The position numbers were made by a program, and so were the translations under genes. Below are positions 1 to 8,307 of a DNA stretch of 64,000 nt, piece by piece. How positions within the stretch are numbered: the first letter of the stretch is position 1; every line of letters begins with the position of its first letter. Source of the stretch: Rhizobiales bacterium 2SD (lineage in GTDB: Bacteria > Pseudomonadota > Alphaproteobacteria > Rhizobiales > Beijerinckiaceae); contig SCMY01000013.1 in NCBI GenBank assembly GCA_005502805.1, positions 62,001-126,000 on the forward strand, read 5' to 3'. Under the pieces are notes generated by a model that saw nothing but the letters and a program-made list of their open reading frames with translations, was not told the DNA's origin and made no database searches.

Positions 1-1
1 C

Positions 2-877
2 AGCATCGCCTTTTCCGGCGTCGGCGTCGGCGCGCTGCTGCTCCTGCCCTGGCTGCAATCGATCATCAGCCGCGATGGCTGGCGCGCCGCCTGCTGGATC
101 ATGGGTCTGCTCGTGCTCGTCCTGCTCGGCCCGCTCAACCTGCTGGTCCGGCGCAAGCCGCAGGATCTCGGCCTGCTGCCGGATGGCGAGACCGGCCCGG
201 CCGGCGTCGTCGCCGCGCAGCGCAAGGCGGCCGTGGTCGATCCGGCCTGGGTCGCGGTCGAATGGACACTGGGGCGAGCGCTGCGCACGGCGCGCCTGTG
301 GTGGATCATGATCGGCTATTTCTGCGCGCTGATCGCCTGGTATGCCGTGCAGGTCCACCAGACCAAGTACCTGATCGAGGTCGGCTTCTCCCCGCTCACC
401 GCCGCCTGGGCGCTGGGGCTGGTCAGCGCCGTCGCCATCCCCGGCCAGATCGCTCTCGGCGCCCTGTCGGACCGTATCGGCCGCGAATGGATCTGGATGA
501 TCGGCTGCCTCGGCTTCGCCATCTGCTATGCCGCGCTGATTGGGCTGGAGCACACGCCCTCGCCGGTGCTGCTCTATGTGATGGTGATCACGCAGGGCTT
601 CCTGGGCTATGCGATCACCTCGGTGATGGGGCCGATCGTCTTCGAGATTTTCGAAGGGCCGCATTTCGGTGCGATCTTCGGGACGGTCACGGTGGCGCTG
701 CTCGGCGGCGGCGCGGCCGGTCCCTGGCTAGCGGGCACGATCCACGACGCGACCGGCAGCTATCGCCTCGCCTTCCTGCTGGTCATCGCCTGCTGCCTCG
801 TCTCGGCAGCGGCGATCTGGCTGGCGGCGCCGCGCAAGGTCCGGCTGGTGCCGGGTCGCGTGAAGCCCTCCGGCTGA
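2..877 (+). CDS. MFS transporter, C-terminal part (5' end outside window)
   Basis: This is the C-terminal part of a major facilitator superfamily permease. The frame is already open at base 2, so the start lies upstream. The visible 291 residues contain about seven hydrophobic helices. The central loop carries the MFS motif A-like stretch GALSDRIGREW between two helices, marking the start of the second six-helix half. The protein ends with a basic tail. It converges on the NIPSNAP gene with no gap. The neighbouring sugar-acid enzymes suggest an organic or sugar acid substrate, but the sequence alone does not show this. Confidence 0.85.
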   Translation, partial: SIAFSGVGVGALLLLPWLQSIISRDGWRAACWIMGLLVLVLLGPLNLLVRRKPQDLGLLPDGETGPAGVVAAQRKAAVVDPAWVAVEWTLGRALRTARLWWIMIGYFCALIAWYAVQVHQTKYLIEVGFSPLTAAWALGLVSAVAIPGQIALGALSDRIGREWIWMIGCLGFAICYAALIGLEHTPSPVLLYVMVITQGFLGYAITSVMGPIVFEIFEGPHFGAIFGTVTVALLGGGAAGPWLAGTIHDATGSYRLAFLLVIACCLVSAAAIWLAAPRKVRLVPGRVKPSG

Positions 878-1213
878 TCAGGGCGCGCGCTTGACGCCCT
901 GATCGTCCTCGAACACCGGCCGGAAGAACGAGCGCTCATAGCTGATGATGAAGCGGTGCTTCTCGTTCTCGGCGACCACGGCAAGGCACTCGTCATCCTT
1001 GAACGAGGCTTCGCGATAGGCCTCGTACTCCGCGAAGGACGGGAAGCTGAACATCGCCAGCGCGACGTTCGAGGTCCCTTCCGACGGCATGAAATAGCCG
1101 TGATGCTTGCCGCCGAACCGCTCGACCAGCCGGATCCAGGCTTTGCCGTAGGCCTCGAAGGCCGGGAGCTGGTAGGGATCGACGACGTAGCGCAGATGGC
1201 AGGTGATCGTCAT
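878..1213 (-). CDS. NIPSNAP family protein
   Basis: This 111-residue protein begins MTITCHLRYVVDP and has the ferredoxin-like alpha/beta dimeric-barrel pattern of the NIPSNAP family, with a central GGKHHGYFMPSEG segment and FSFPSFAEYEAYR. The biochemical role of the family is unresolved. Its start lies 2 bp after the stop of the upstream aminotransferase gene, so the two are cotranscribed and probably translationally coupled. The chosen ATG matches the family N-terminus. A longer reading upstream would overlap the aminotransferase and is rejected. Confidence 0.8.
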   Translation of the reverse strand: MTITCHLRYVVDPYQLPAFEAYGKAWIRLVERFGGKHHGYFMPSEGTSNVALAMFSFPSFAEYEAYREASFKDDECLAVVAENEKHRFIISYERSFFRPVFEDDQGVKRAP

Positions 1214-1215
1214 TC

Positions 1216-2400
1216 TCAGGCCGCCTTCGCGCTCTTGAGGAACTCGGCCATCCGTGCGAGCGCCCGTTCGATGTTCTCCAGCGAGTTGGCATAGGAGAGC
1301 CGGATATAGCCCTCGCCATGGACGCCGAAATCCGGACCACCGATGGTGGCGACGCCGGTCTCCTCCAGCAGCGCCGAAGCCAGCTTCTTCGCCTTCCAGC
1401 CGGTCTGCGACACGTTCGGGAAGGCGTAGAAGGCGCCCTTCGGCACGATGCAGGAGACACCCGGCAGGGCGTTCAGCCCGGCGACCACCGCCTTCCGGCG
1501 CCGGTCGAACTCCGCCAGCATCATCGCGACCGCATCCTGCGGCCCCGTCAGCGCGGCGAGCCCCGCCCATTGCGCCGGGGCGTTGACGCAGGAATGCGAG
1601 TTCACCGCGAGCTTGCGGGCATTGTCGTAGAGCGGCTTGGGCCAGACCGAGAAGCCCATCCGCCAGCCGGTCATCGCATAGGTCTTCGACCAGCCGTTGA
1701 GCAGGATCAGCCGGTCACGAATCTCCGGATAGCTCAACAGGCAGACATGCTTCTCGCCGTCATAGAGCATCTGGTCGTAGATCTCGTCTGACATCACGGC
1801 GACATCGGGGAACTTCGCCAGGCCTGCGACGAGCTTGTCGACCTCGGCCTTGGGCGTGACGCCACCGGTCGGGTTGGCCGGCGAGTTGACGATCAGCAGC
1901 CGGGTCTTCGGCGTGATCAGCGCCAGCGTCTCCTCGGCCGAGAAGGCAAAGCCGTTCTCCTCGCGGATCGGCACCGGCACCGGCGTCGCGCCGGTGTACT
2001 CGATCATCGAGCGATAGATCGGGAAGCCGGGATCGGGATAGAGGATCTCGGCGCCGGGCTCGCCGAACATCAGGATCGCCATGAACATGGTGACCTTGCC
2101 GCCCGGCACGATCATCACCTCCTCCGGCGAGACGTTCACGGAAAAGCGCTTGTGCAGGTCGGCCGCCACCGCCTCGCGCAGCGGTAGGATGCCGTTCGCC
2201 GGCGTATAGCCGTGATGGCCGTCGCGCAGCGCCTTCACGGCGGCCTCGACGATGTGCTCCGGCGTCGGAAAATCCGGCTGGCCGATGCCGAGATTGATGA
2301 CGTCCTTGCCCTGGCGCTGCAATTCGGTGGCGCGGGCGAGCACGGCGAAGGCGTTCTCCTCGCCGATCCGGCCGAAGGATGGGACGACGTGCAGCGTCAT
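1216..2400 (-). CDS. PLP-dependent class I/II aminotransferase
   Basis: This 394-residue fold-type I aminotransferase of the aspartate aminotransferase family transfers an amino group from an amino acid to a 2-oxoacid. The sequence shows the motif NSPANPTGG at about residues 172-180, the aspartate of SDEIYD near 205, and the Schiff-base lysine in NGWSKTYAMTGWRMGF at residue 239. The start MTLHVVPSFGRIG fits the family; the 72 extra upstream codons do not resemble a conserved N-terminus. It is the first gene of a two-gene unit with the NIPSNAP gene and is divergent from the dehydratase gene across a 340-bp regulatory gap. The amino-acid substrate is unknown. Confidence 0.9.
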   Translation of the reverse strand: MTLHVVPSFGRIGEENAFAVLARATELQRQGKDVINLGIGQPDFPTPEHIVEAAVKALRDGHHGYTPANGILPLREAVAADLHKRFSVNVSPEEVMIVPGGKVTMFMAILMFGEPGAEILYPDPGFPIYRSMIEYTGATPVPVPIREENGFAFSAEETLALITPKTRLLIVNSPANPTGGVTPKAEVDKLVAGLAKFPDVAVMSDEIYDQMLYDGEKHVCLLSYPEIRDRLILLNGWSKTYAMTGWRMGFSVWPKPLYDNARKLAVNSHSCVNAPAQWAGLAALTGPQDAVAMMLAEFDRRRKAVVAGLNALPGVSCIVPKGAFYAFPNVSQTGWKAKKLASALLEETGVATIGGPDFGVHGEGYIRLSYANSLENIERALARMAEFLKSAKAA

Positions 2401-2604
2401 GGCGGTTTCCTCTTCGCTCGCGGACCGGTCTTCAAGCCGCCGCATGTCCAAGCCTGTCTTGGCCGCAAAGCCCGCAGCGGCGCAAGCCCGCTCCTTGCGT
2501 CCCAGTCCGGACGGGGACGCATTTGGAACACTTGCAAACTGCGCCGCGGCGACCTTTGCTGGCGAAGGCGCCGACCAAGCGATTGGCACAGCGCCCCAAG
2601 TCGT

Positions 2605-2619
2605 TGTATGCAGCATACA
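2605..2619. promoter_or_regulatory. Perfect 15-bp palindrome, regulator-binding candidate
   Basis: TGTATGC-A-GCATACA is a perfect inverted repeat with 7-bp arms and a 1-bp centre. It lies between the divergent aminotransferase and dehydratase genes. Its TTGTATGC core resembles operators of FadR-subfamily GntR proteins, one of which is encoded at 13133-13894. Which protein binds it is inference. Confidence 0.45.
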
Positions 2620-2674
2620 GCAACCGCGGCAAGTGTTCTTGCCACTTCGCTTGCGATCGGCATGACCTGCCGAT

Positions 2675-2686
2675 CAAATCGATTTA
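2675..2686. promoter_or_regulatory. LacI-type operator candidate before dehydratase
   Basis: CAAATC|GATTTA has the central CG and AA/TT positions typical of LacI-family operators (TNAANC|GNTTNA). It sits 54 bp before the dehydratase start. Related sequences occur at 5987, 13000 and 22532, each just before a gene, and a LacI regulator is encoded at 19464-20549. Confidence 0.5.
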
Positions 2687-2740
2687 AATACGATGCCGAA
2701 GCGGCGCGAAGGCCGCCTGGCTACGAGAGGGAATGACGGG

Positions 2741-4564
2741 ATGGCCAAGACGCCTAACGGGAAGAAGCCGGTCCGCAAGATCAAGCCGGAGCAGTTGCGC
2801 TCGAAAGCCTGGTTCGACAATCCCGCCAATGCCGACATGACCGCGCTCTATATCGAGCGCACCATGAACTTCGGCCTGTCGCGCGAGGAATTGCAGTCCG
2901 GCCGCCCGATCATCGGCATCGCCCAGACCGGCTCCGACATCGCCCCCTGCAATCGCCATCACCTCGAGCTTGCCTCGCGCGTCCGCGACGGCATCCGCGA
3001 GATGGGCGGCGTGCCCTTCGAGTTCCCGATCCATCCGATCCAGGAAACCTGCAAGCGGCCGACCGCCTCGCTCGACCGCAACCTGCAATATCTCAGCCTG
3101 GTCGAGATCCTCTACGGCTACCCGATCGACGGCGTCGTGCTGACCACCGGCTGCGACAAGACCACGCCGGCTCAGATCATGGCAGCCGCGACGGTCGACA
3201 TCCCGGCGATCGCCCTGCCCGGCGGGCCGATGCTGAACGGCTCCTTCCGCGGCGAGCGCACCGGCTCGGGCACCATCGTCTGGAAGGCGCGCCAGATGAT
3301 GGCTGCCGGCGAGATCGACTATCGCGGCTTCGTCGACCTGGTCGCCTCGTCCGCGCCGTCGGCGGGCCACTGCAACACCATGGGCACGGCCTCGACCATG
3401 AACGCGCTCGCCGAGGCGATGGGCATGACCCTGCCCGGCGCCGCCGCGATCCCGGCGCCCTATCGCGACCGCTACGAGATGGCCTATCTCACCGGCCGCC
3501 GCATCGTCGAGATGGTCTGGGAGAACCTGATCCCCTCGAAGATCCTGACCCGTGAGGCCTTCGAGAACACCATCGTCATCAACTCGGCGATCGGCGGCTC
3601 GACCAATGCGCCGATCCACGTCAACGCCATCGCCAAGCATATCGGCGTCAAGCTCGACAATGAGGACTGGACCAAGATCGGCTACGACACGCCGCTGCTG
3701 GTCAACATGCAGCCGGCCGGCGAGTATCTCGGCGAGGACTATTATCGCGCCGGTGGCCTGCCCGCCGTGATCGCCGAGCTGATCGCCAAAGGCAAGCTGA
3801 AGCCAGCGATCACCGCCAACGGCAAGACCCATATCGAGAACTGCGAAGGCGCCTTCTCGGGTAATCCCGATGTCATCAAGCCTTATGACAAGCCGATGAA
3901 GAAGGAGGCCGGGTTCCTCAACCTCTCCGGCAACCTGTTCGACTCGGCGATCATGAAGACCTCGGTGATCACGCCGGAGTTCCGCAAGCGCTACCTCGAG
4001 AACCCGAAGGACCCGATGGCCTTCGAGGGCAAGGCTGTCGTCTTCGACGGGCCGGAGGACTACCATCACCGCATCGACGATCCCGCGCTGGCGATCGACG
4101 AGCACACCGTGCTCTTCATCCGCGGCGTCGGCCCGGTCGGGTATCCCGGCGCGGCCGAGGTGGTGAACATGCGGCCGCCGGATTACCTGATCAAGAAGGG
4201 CGTCACCGCACTCGCCTGCGTCGGCGACGGCCGCCAGTCCGGCACCTCGGGCTCGCCCTCGATCCTCAACGCCTCGCCGGAAGCGGCGACCGGCGGCGGT
4301 CTGGCGCTGCTCAAGACCGGCGACAAGGTCCGCATCGACCTGAAGAAGCGCACCGCCAACATGCTGATCTCGGATGAGGAGCTGGAGAAGCGCCGCGCCG
4401 AGCTCAAGGCGGCCGGCGGTTACAAGTACCCGAAGAGCCAGACGCCCTGGCAGGAGATCCAGCGCAAGATCGTCGACGAGCTCTCCGAGGGCATGGTCCT
4501 GAAGCCGGCGGTCAAGTACCAGAAGATCCACAAGAAGTTCGGCGTGCCGCGCGACAACCATTGA
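2741..4564 (+). CDS. IlvD/Edd family dehydratase (sugar-acid, xylonate-dehydratase-like)
   Basis: This 607-residue Fe-S dehydratase removes water from a 2,3-dihydroxy acid to give a 2-keto-3-deoxy acid. Cluster-ligand cysteines are visible at Cys70 (SDIAPCN), Cys138 (TTGCDKTTP) and Cys211 (SAGHCNTMGTAST). The N-terminal half (KAWFDNPANADMTALYIER, GIAQTGSDIAPCNRHH) resembles remembered Caulobacter-type D-xylonate dehydratase more than the branched-chain enzyme IlvD. The ATG at 2741 is preferred to one 48 bp upstream because GAGAGG precedes it. The substrate (xylonate, arabonate or another aldonate) is not fixed by the sequence. The neighbours support a sugar-acid pathway. Confidence 0.88.
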   Translation: MAKTPNGKKPVRKIKPEQLRSKAWFDNPANADMTALYIERTMNFGLSREELQSGRPIIGIAQTGSDIAPCNRHHLELASRVRDGIREMGGVPFEFPIHPIQETCKRPTASLDRNLQYLSLVEILYGYPIDGVVLTTGCDKTTPAQIMAAATVDIPAIALPGGPMLNGSFRGERTGSGTIVWKARQMMAAGEIDYRGFVDLVASSAPSAGHCNTMGTASTMNALAEAMGMTLPGAAAIPAPYRDRYEMAYLTGRRIVEMVWENLIPSKILTREAFENTIVINSAIGGSTNAPIHVNAIAKHIGVKLDNEDWTKIGYDTPLLVNMQPAGEYLGEDYYRAGGLPAVIAELIAKGKLKPAITANGKTHIENCEGAFSGNPDVIKPYDKPMKKEAGFLNLSGNLFDSAIMKTSVITPEFRKRYLENPKDPMAFEGKAVVFDGPEDYHHRIDDPALAIDEHTVLFIRGVGPVGYPGAAEVVNMRPPDYLIKKGVTALACVGDGRQSGTSGSPSILNASPEAATGGGLALLKTGDKVRIDLKKRTANMLISDEELEKRRAELKAAGGYKYPKSQTPWQEIQRKIVDELSEGMVLKPAVKYQKIHKKFGVPRDNH

Positions 4565-4586
4565 GCGGCTCCCACCGTTCTTTCAG

Positions 4587-4802
4587 ATGCCGCTCGGCGT
4601 CTTCGACATTGCCCTGGCAGCGCTCGCCGCGCTGCTGGGCGGCCTGGCCGGCAGGCAGTTCGCGCTGCGCCGGCGCTATTCGCTTGTCCTGGGCGCGGCG
4701 CTCGGCGCCATCGCCGGCCTTGCGATCACCCTGCTGCTCGGCAGCTATTTCGGTTCGGTCTTCGTCGCGCTTGTCGTTTTGGCGGCTGTCATTGTCTTCT
4801 GA
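4587..4802 (+). CDS. Small integral membrane protein
   Basis: This 71-residue hydrophobic protein has about three predicted membrane segments (residues 4-22, 33-50, 53-70) and a basic loop RQFALRRRYS between the first two. It starts 22 bp after the dehydratase and is followed by another small membrane protein 30 bp later, so all three are likely cotranscribed. No family is recognised. A role as an accessory membrane subunit is only a guess. Confidence 0.6.
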   Translation: MPLGVFDIALAALAALLGGLAGRQFALRRRYSLVLGAALGAIAGLAITLLLGSYFGSVFVALVVLAAVIVF

Positions 4803-4832
4803 CGAGGGACAACCGCCCTCTCGGAGAACGCG

Positions 4833-5090
4833 ATGACCTGGCTTGCCGAGCTGACCGGCCTCGATCCGCAGACGACAATGCTGCTGGTGCTGCTGTCCGG
4901 ACTGGGCGCCTTGCTCGGCGGCGCCGTCGGCCATTGGCGCGGCGGCTCCGGCCGCATCGTCTCGGGCGCGATCATCGGCGCGATCCTGCTGCCGGTCGCC
5001 GGCCTGGCCTTCCTGCTCCATCTCGGCATGATGGCCGTGCTGGCCATCATTGCCGCCGTCGCGGCCATGTTCGCCGGCATTCTCGGCTGA
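4833..5090 (+). CDS. Small integral membrane protein
   Basis: This 85-residue protein has about three hydrophobic segments (residues 15-33, 43-60, 63-83) and glycine-rich helices. GGAGA lies 7 bp before its ATG. It resembles the preceding 71-residue protein in size and layout, which suggests a paired membrane unit. No family or function is recognised. Confidence 0.6.
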   Translation: MTWLAELTGLDPQTTMLLVLLSGLGALLGGAVGHWRGGSGRIVSGAIIGAILLPVAGLAFLLHLGMMAVLAIIAAVAAMFAGILG

Positions 5091-5109
5091 CCCCGACGAA
5101 AGTGGCCCT

Positions 5110-5859
5110 TTGACCAATCCCGCGACGCCCTCTCAGGACATCTATGACGCGCAGTTCGTCAAAGGCGTCTTCGATCGCTGTTCCAGCCGCTATATCGGCT
5201 ACAGCCTCTTCTTTTCCTTCGGCTTCACCGAACGCTGGCGCCGGCAATGCGTCGAGGCGCTGCCGCCACTGCAGGAGGCTGCTCCCAGAGGCTACGACCT
5301 GATGGCCGGGACCGGGGAGGTCTGGCCGCATCTGCTCAGGCGCTTTCCCGGAATCGCCGCGATCACCGCCGTCGACATTTCCTCGGGCATGCACGAGCTG
5401 GCGATGGAGCGCCTCCATGCTCACCGCGCCCACAAGATCGACTTCGTCGAGGCCGACGTGCTGGCCAACGAGCTACCCGCCGACAGCGCCGACTTCGTGA
5501 TCTCGACTTTCGGCTTGAAGACCTTCAATCCGAGCCAGCATGCAAAACTCGCCAAGCTGGTCGCCCATTGCCTCAAGCCGGGCGGCAGCTTCTCGATGAT
5601 CGAAGCCTCCGATCCGAAAGGCTGGTGGCTGCGGCCGCTCTATCTGTTCCACCTGAAGGTCGTGCTGCCGCTGGTCGAGCGCATCCTGCTGAAAGGCGCG
5701 CAGGACTTCGCGATGATCGGCATCTACAGCACGAATTTCGGCGATGCTTCGGGGCTGGCCGCGATGTTGCGGGCCGAGGGCCTGGAGGTCGAGTTCAAGC
5801 GCTTTTTCTTCGGCTGCGCGACGGCCGTCTCGGGAAGAAAGCCGTTCAAGCACACCTAA
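5110..5859 (+). CDS. Class I SAM-dependent methyltransferase (UbiE/Coq5-like)
   Basis: This is a 249-residue Rossmann-fold methyltransferase. The SAM-binding motif I reads YDLMAGTGEVWPHLL (about residues 62-76 from the TTG). The acidic motif is TAVDISSGM, and the post-motif II reads ADFVISTFGLKTF. The layout recalls ubiquinone/menaquinone methyltransferases, but the region is not a quinone operon. The start is uncertain. An in-frame ATG at 5050 overlaps the preceding gene by 41 bp, while the TTG at 5110 with GAAAG upstream gives a cleaner fit and the N-terminus TNPATPSQDIYDAQF. Confidence 0.75.
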   Translation: MTNPATPSQDIYDAQFVKGVFDRCSSRYIGYSLFFSFGFTERWRRQCVEALPPLQEAAPRGYDLMAGTGEVWPHLLRRFPGIAAITAVDISSGMHELAMERLHAHRAHKIDFVEADVLANELPADSADFVISTFGLKTFNPSQHAKLAKLVAHCLKPGGSFSMIEASDPKGWWLRPLYLFHLKVVLPLVERILLKGAQDFAMIGIYSTNFGDASGLAAMLRAEGLEVEFKRFFFGCATAVSGRKPFKHT

Positions 5860-5939
5860 CGATGCGCACCGATCTGTTTGCGTAGTCGGAGCATGCCCGT
5901 CACGCATTTCAGGCTGCACGCCGATGCGCGCAAACGGGG

Positions 5940-5968
5940 CTGACAAATCCGCCCGGCATCGACAATAT
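5940..5968 (+). promoter_or_regulatory. Sigma70-type promoter before the lyase gene
   Basis: CTGACA at 5940-5945 and CAATAT at 5963-5968 are separated by 17 bp, a good match to a housekeeping promoter. Transcription would start near 5975, only about 25 bp before the ATG, placing the operator candidate at 5987-5998 just downstream of the start point where a repressor would block transcription. Confidence 0.45.
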
Positions 5969-5986
5969 AGCTCCCCTGAACCTATC

Positions 5987-5998
5987 TGAAACGATTTA
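5987..5998. promoter_or_regulatory. LacI-type operator candidate before the lyase gene
   Basis: TGAAAC|GATTTA fits the LacI pattern TNAANC|GNTTNA. It ends 2 bp before the ATG of the lyase gene. No Shine-Dalgarno sequence is visible there, because the operator-like sequence occupies its usual place. Confidence 0.5.
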
Positions 5999-6000
5999 AA

Positions 6001-6840
6001 ATGGCTCAGAGCCCGCAAGTCGACGCGTTCCGCAAACTTCATGAATCCGGCTGCTTCGTCATGCCGAACCCCTGGGACGAGGGCTCGGCGCGCTGGCTGC
6101 GCGGCCAGGGGTTCAAGGCGCTCGCCTCGACCAGCGCCGGCTTCGCCTTCACGCAAGGGCGCGCCGACCAGGACGTGCCGCGCGACATGATGCTGGCCCA
6201 CCTCGCCGAGCTGGTGAAGGCGGTGCCCGATCTGCCGATCAATGCCGATTTCGAGAACGGCTATGCCGATACGCCCGATGGCGTCGCCGCCAACGTCAAG
6301 CTCTGCATTGCGACCGGCGTCGCCGGCCTCTCGATCGAGGACGCCACCGGACGCACGGACGATCCGCTCTACCCGTTCGAGCTTGCCGTCGAACGCATCA
6401 AGGCCGCCCGCCGCGCCATCGACGAGACCGGCACCGGCGTCGTGCTGACCGCCCGGGCCGAATGCTTTCTCACCGGCCATCCCGACGCGCTGAACGAGTC
6501 CGTCCGCCGTATCAAGGCCTATGCCGAAGCCGGCGCCGATGTGCTCTATGCTCCCGGCCCGAAGACATCAGCCGATATCAGCGCCATCGTCGCGGCAGCC
6601 GGCGGCAAGCCGGTCAACACGCTGGTCTATGGCGATATCGGCCTCAGCGTTTCCGACATCGCCGCCACCGGCACGCGCCGCATCTCGATCGGCGCAGCCT
6701 TGGCGCGCGCCGCCTGGGCCGCCTTCATCGAGGCGACACGCCTGATCGCGCAGGACGGCAGCTTCAAGGGCTTCGTCGGCAACGGCGCCTCGGCTCCGCT
6801 CAATGCCTTCTTTCACGACGACCTGAAGGCGCGCTCGTGA
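6001..6840 (+). CDS. Isocitrate lyase/PEP mutase superfamily protein
   Basis: This 279-residue TIM-barrel protein belongs to the PEP mutase/isocitrate lyase superfamily, whose members cleave or form C-C or C-P bonds in 2-oxo or hydroxy acids (for example 2-methylisocitrate lyase, oxaloacetate decarboxylase). Visible motifs are VMPNPWDEGSAR, NADFENGYAD (metal-binding region), GLSIEDATG and LTARAECF. The last replaces the KKCGH loop of true isocitrate lyases, so classical isocitrate lyase activity is unlikely. It heads a tight plus-strand run and overlaps the next gene by 4 bp. The exact substrate is unknown, but a role in the final cleavage of a sugar acid is possible. Confidence 0.85.
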   Translation: MAQSPQVDAFRKLHESGCFVMPNPWDEGSARWLRGQGFKALASTSAGFAFTQGRADQDVPRDMMLAHLAELVKAVPDLPINADFENGYADTPDGVAANVKLCIATGVAGLSIEDATGRTDDPLYPFELAVERIKAARRAIDETGTGVVLTARAECFLTGHPDALNESVRRIKAYAEAGADVLYAPGPKTSADISAIVAAAGGKPVNTLVYGDIGLSVSDIAATGTRRISIGAALARAAWAAFIEATRLIAQDGSFKGFVGNGASAPLNAFFHDDLKARS

Positions 6841-7163
6841 GCGGACAGTTGCTCATCGCCCCGGAATGGCTCGGCAAGAGTGGACTCTGGCAGATCGACG
6901 CCAAGGGCAAGCGCAAGCTGGTCGACGCCGACGATATCGGCCTGTCGGACGAACTCGCCGACCGGCTGGAAAGCTGGATGGACGCCTTCGACGCGATCTA
7001 TGACGAAGCCGACGAGGCAGCCTCCGATTTCGCTGATGAAGCCGAGTGCGCCGCCTGGGAAGCGGAGGGCGCAGCGCTTGCCGCCGCCATCGCCGCCGAA
7101 CTCGACCCCGATTGGCAGATCAGCCACGACTTCACCGCCTGGCGCAGGACGATCAAGGCATGA
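6837..7163 (+). CDS. Acidic hypothetical protein
   Basis: This 108-residue protein starts with GTG in a GTGA overlap with the lyase stop and ends in an ATGA overlap with the next GNAT gene, so it is translationally coupled on both sides. The middle is strongly acidic and alanine-rich (repeated DEADEAASDFADEAE) and probably helical. No family is recognised. The double overlap supports a real gene better than any motif does. Confidence 0.6.
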   Translation: MSGQLLIAPEWLGKSGLWQIDAKGKRKLVDADDIGLSDELADRLESWMDAFDAIYDEADEAASDFADEAECAAWEAEGAALAAAIAAELDPDWQISHDFTAWRRTIKA

Positions 7164-7834
7164 CGACGCTTGACTGGACACCCCGCCCCTTTCCGCCGGC
7201 CAATGCGCTGCAGGGCCGCTGGTGCCGGCTGGAGCCGGTCGATCCGGTTCGCCATCTCGACGACATCTGGCAGGCCATGGCCGGCCACGATCATCTCTGG
7301 CAATGGATGCCGACGCCACCGCCGCAGAGCAAAGCGGCCTATGGCGAGTTGCTGGCGACGATGGCCGCCAAGGCGGGCATCGTCCCCTTCGCCGTCATCG
7401 ACGAGGCCGACGGCAGGGCCAAGGGCCATCTCTGGATGATGGAGATCAGGCCCGAGCACGGTGTCTTCGAGGTCGGCTTCATCACCTATTCGCCGAGCCT
7501 GCAGCGGACACGCATGGCGACGGAGGCGATCTATCTCGTCGGCGAATACGGCTTCTCGCTCGGCTATCGCCGCTATGAGTGGAAGTGCAACAACCGCAAC
7601 GAGCCCTCGAAGCGCGCCGCTCTGCGCTTCGGCTTCCAGTATGAGGGCCTCTTCCGTCAGCATCAGGTGGTCAAAGGTGAAAACCGCGACACTGCCTGGT
7701 TCTCGATCCTCGACAGCGAATGGCCCAAGGTCGGGCAGGCCTTCCGCACCTGGCTCGCGCCGGAGAACTTCGACGCTCAGGGCCAGCAGAAGGCCTCACT
7801 GGGCGACGTGACGAAGACCGCCGGAGTCGCCTGA
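7160..7834 (+). CDS. GNAT family N-acetyltransferase (RimJ/RimL type)
   Basis: This 224-residue acetyltransferase resembles the RimJ/RimL-like group. Visible elements are GRWCRLEPVDP at the N-terminus, GHLWMMEIRPEHGVFEVGFITYSP (the strand region before the CoA-binding site), RTRMATEAIYL in the CoA-binding helix, and YEWKCNNRNEPSKRAALRFGF near the C-terminal end of the fold. It transfers acetyl from acetyl-CoA to an amine; the acceptor is unknown. Its ATG overlaps the stop of the acidic protein, and the next GNAT gene begins 1 bp after it. Confidence 0.85.
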   Translation: MTTLDWTPRPFPPANALQGRWCRLEPVDPVRHLDDIWQAMAGHDHLWQWMPTPPPQSKAAYGELLATMAAKAGIVPFAVIDEADGRAKGHLWMMEIRPEHGVFEVGFITYSPSLQRTRMATEAIYLVGEYGFSLGYRRYEWKCNNRNEPSKRAALRFGFQYEGLFRQHQVVKGENRDTAWFSILDSEWPKVGQAFRTWLAPENFDAQGQQKASLGDVTKTAGVA

Positions 7835-7835
7835 G

Positions 7836-8282
7836 ATGGCCCTGCGGCGCGCCTCGGCGGACGACATCCCGGCGATCGTCGCGCTGACTGAGGCCGCCTA
7901 TCTGCCCAACGAGAGCGTCATCGGCGTGCCCTCGCTGCCGCGCATCGCCGACTACAATGAGGTGCTGGCGGAGCATGAAGTCTGGCTCGCCGAAAGCGAG
8001 GGAGCGCTCGACGGCGTTCTGGTTCTCGAGGACGAGCCTGCGAAGTTCACGCTCTGGAGCATCGCGGTCTCGCCCGCCGCCACCGGCAGGAAGATCGGCT
8101 CGCAGCTGATGGACTTCACCGAGCAACGCGCCCGCGCCCTCGGCCACGACGCCGTCCATCTCTACACCCACGTCAAGCTCGCCGACCGCATCGGCTGGTA
8201 TGAGCGGCTCGGCTACCAGACCACCCATTACGAGGATCTGCCGGATCGCCGGCTGATCCATATGCGCAAAAGCCTTCGATAA
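7836..8282 (+). CDS. GNAT family N-acetyltransferase
   Basis: This 148-residue single-domain acetyltransferase has an N-terminus LRRASADDIPAIVALTEAAY typical of the fold, SIAVSPAATGRKIGSQLMDF as the CoA-binding segment and WYERLGYQ at the C-terminal strand. It follows the first GNAT by 1 bp, and 25 bp separate it from the downstream SDR gene. The acceptor is unknown. It is not similar in size or detail to the preceding GNAT, so the two are not a simple duplication. Confidence 0.85.
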   Translation: MALRRASADDIPAIVALTEAAYLPNESVIGVPSLPRIADYNEVLAEHEVWLAESEGALDGVLVLEDEPAKFTLWSIAVSPAATGRKIGSQLMDFTEQRARALGHDAVHLYTHVKLADRIGWYERLGYQTTHYEDLPDRRLIHMRKSLR

Positions 8283-8307
8283 CCGGGAAACCAAGGGAAG
8301 AAACGAC

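Larger units (their letters stand above)
2401..2740. other. Divergent regulatory gap between aminotransferase and dehydratase
   Basis: This 340-bp region separates two divergently transcribed genes. It holds no convincing gene. It contains a perfect 15-bp palindrome at 2605-2619, a LacI-type operator candidate at 2675-2686 within an AT-rich patch, and a GAGAGG ribosome binding site at about 2725-2730 before the dehydratase ATG. Short open frames here on both strands have no recognisable family features. Confidence 0.6.

Noticed and set aside
2684..4561. Minus-strand open frame of 625 codons opposite the dehydratase
   Set aside because: Shadow of the dehydratase gene; composition is repetitive Asp/Arg/Leu without recognisable motifs.
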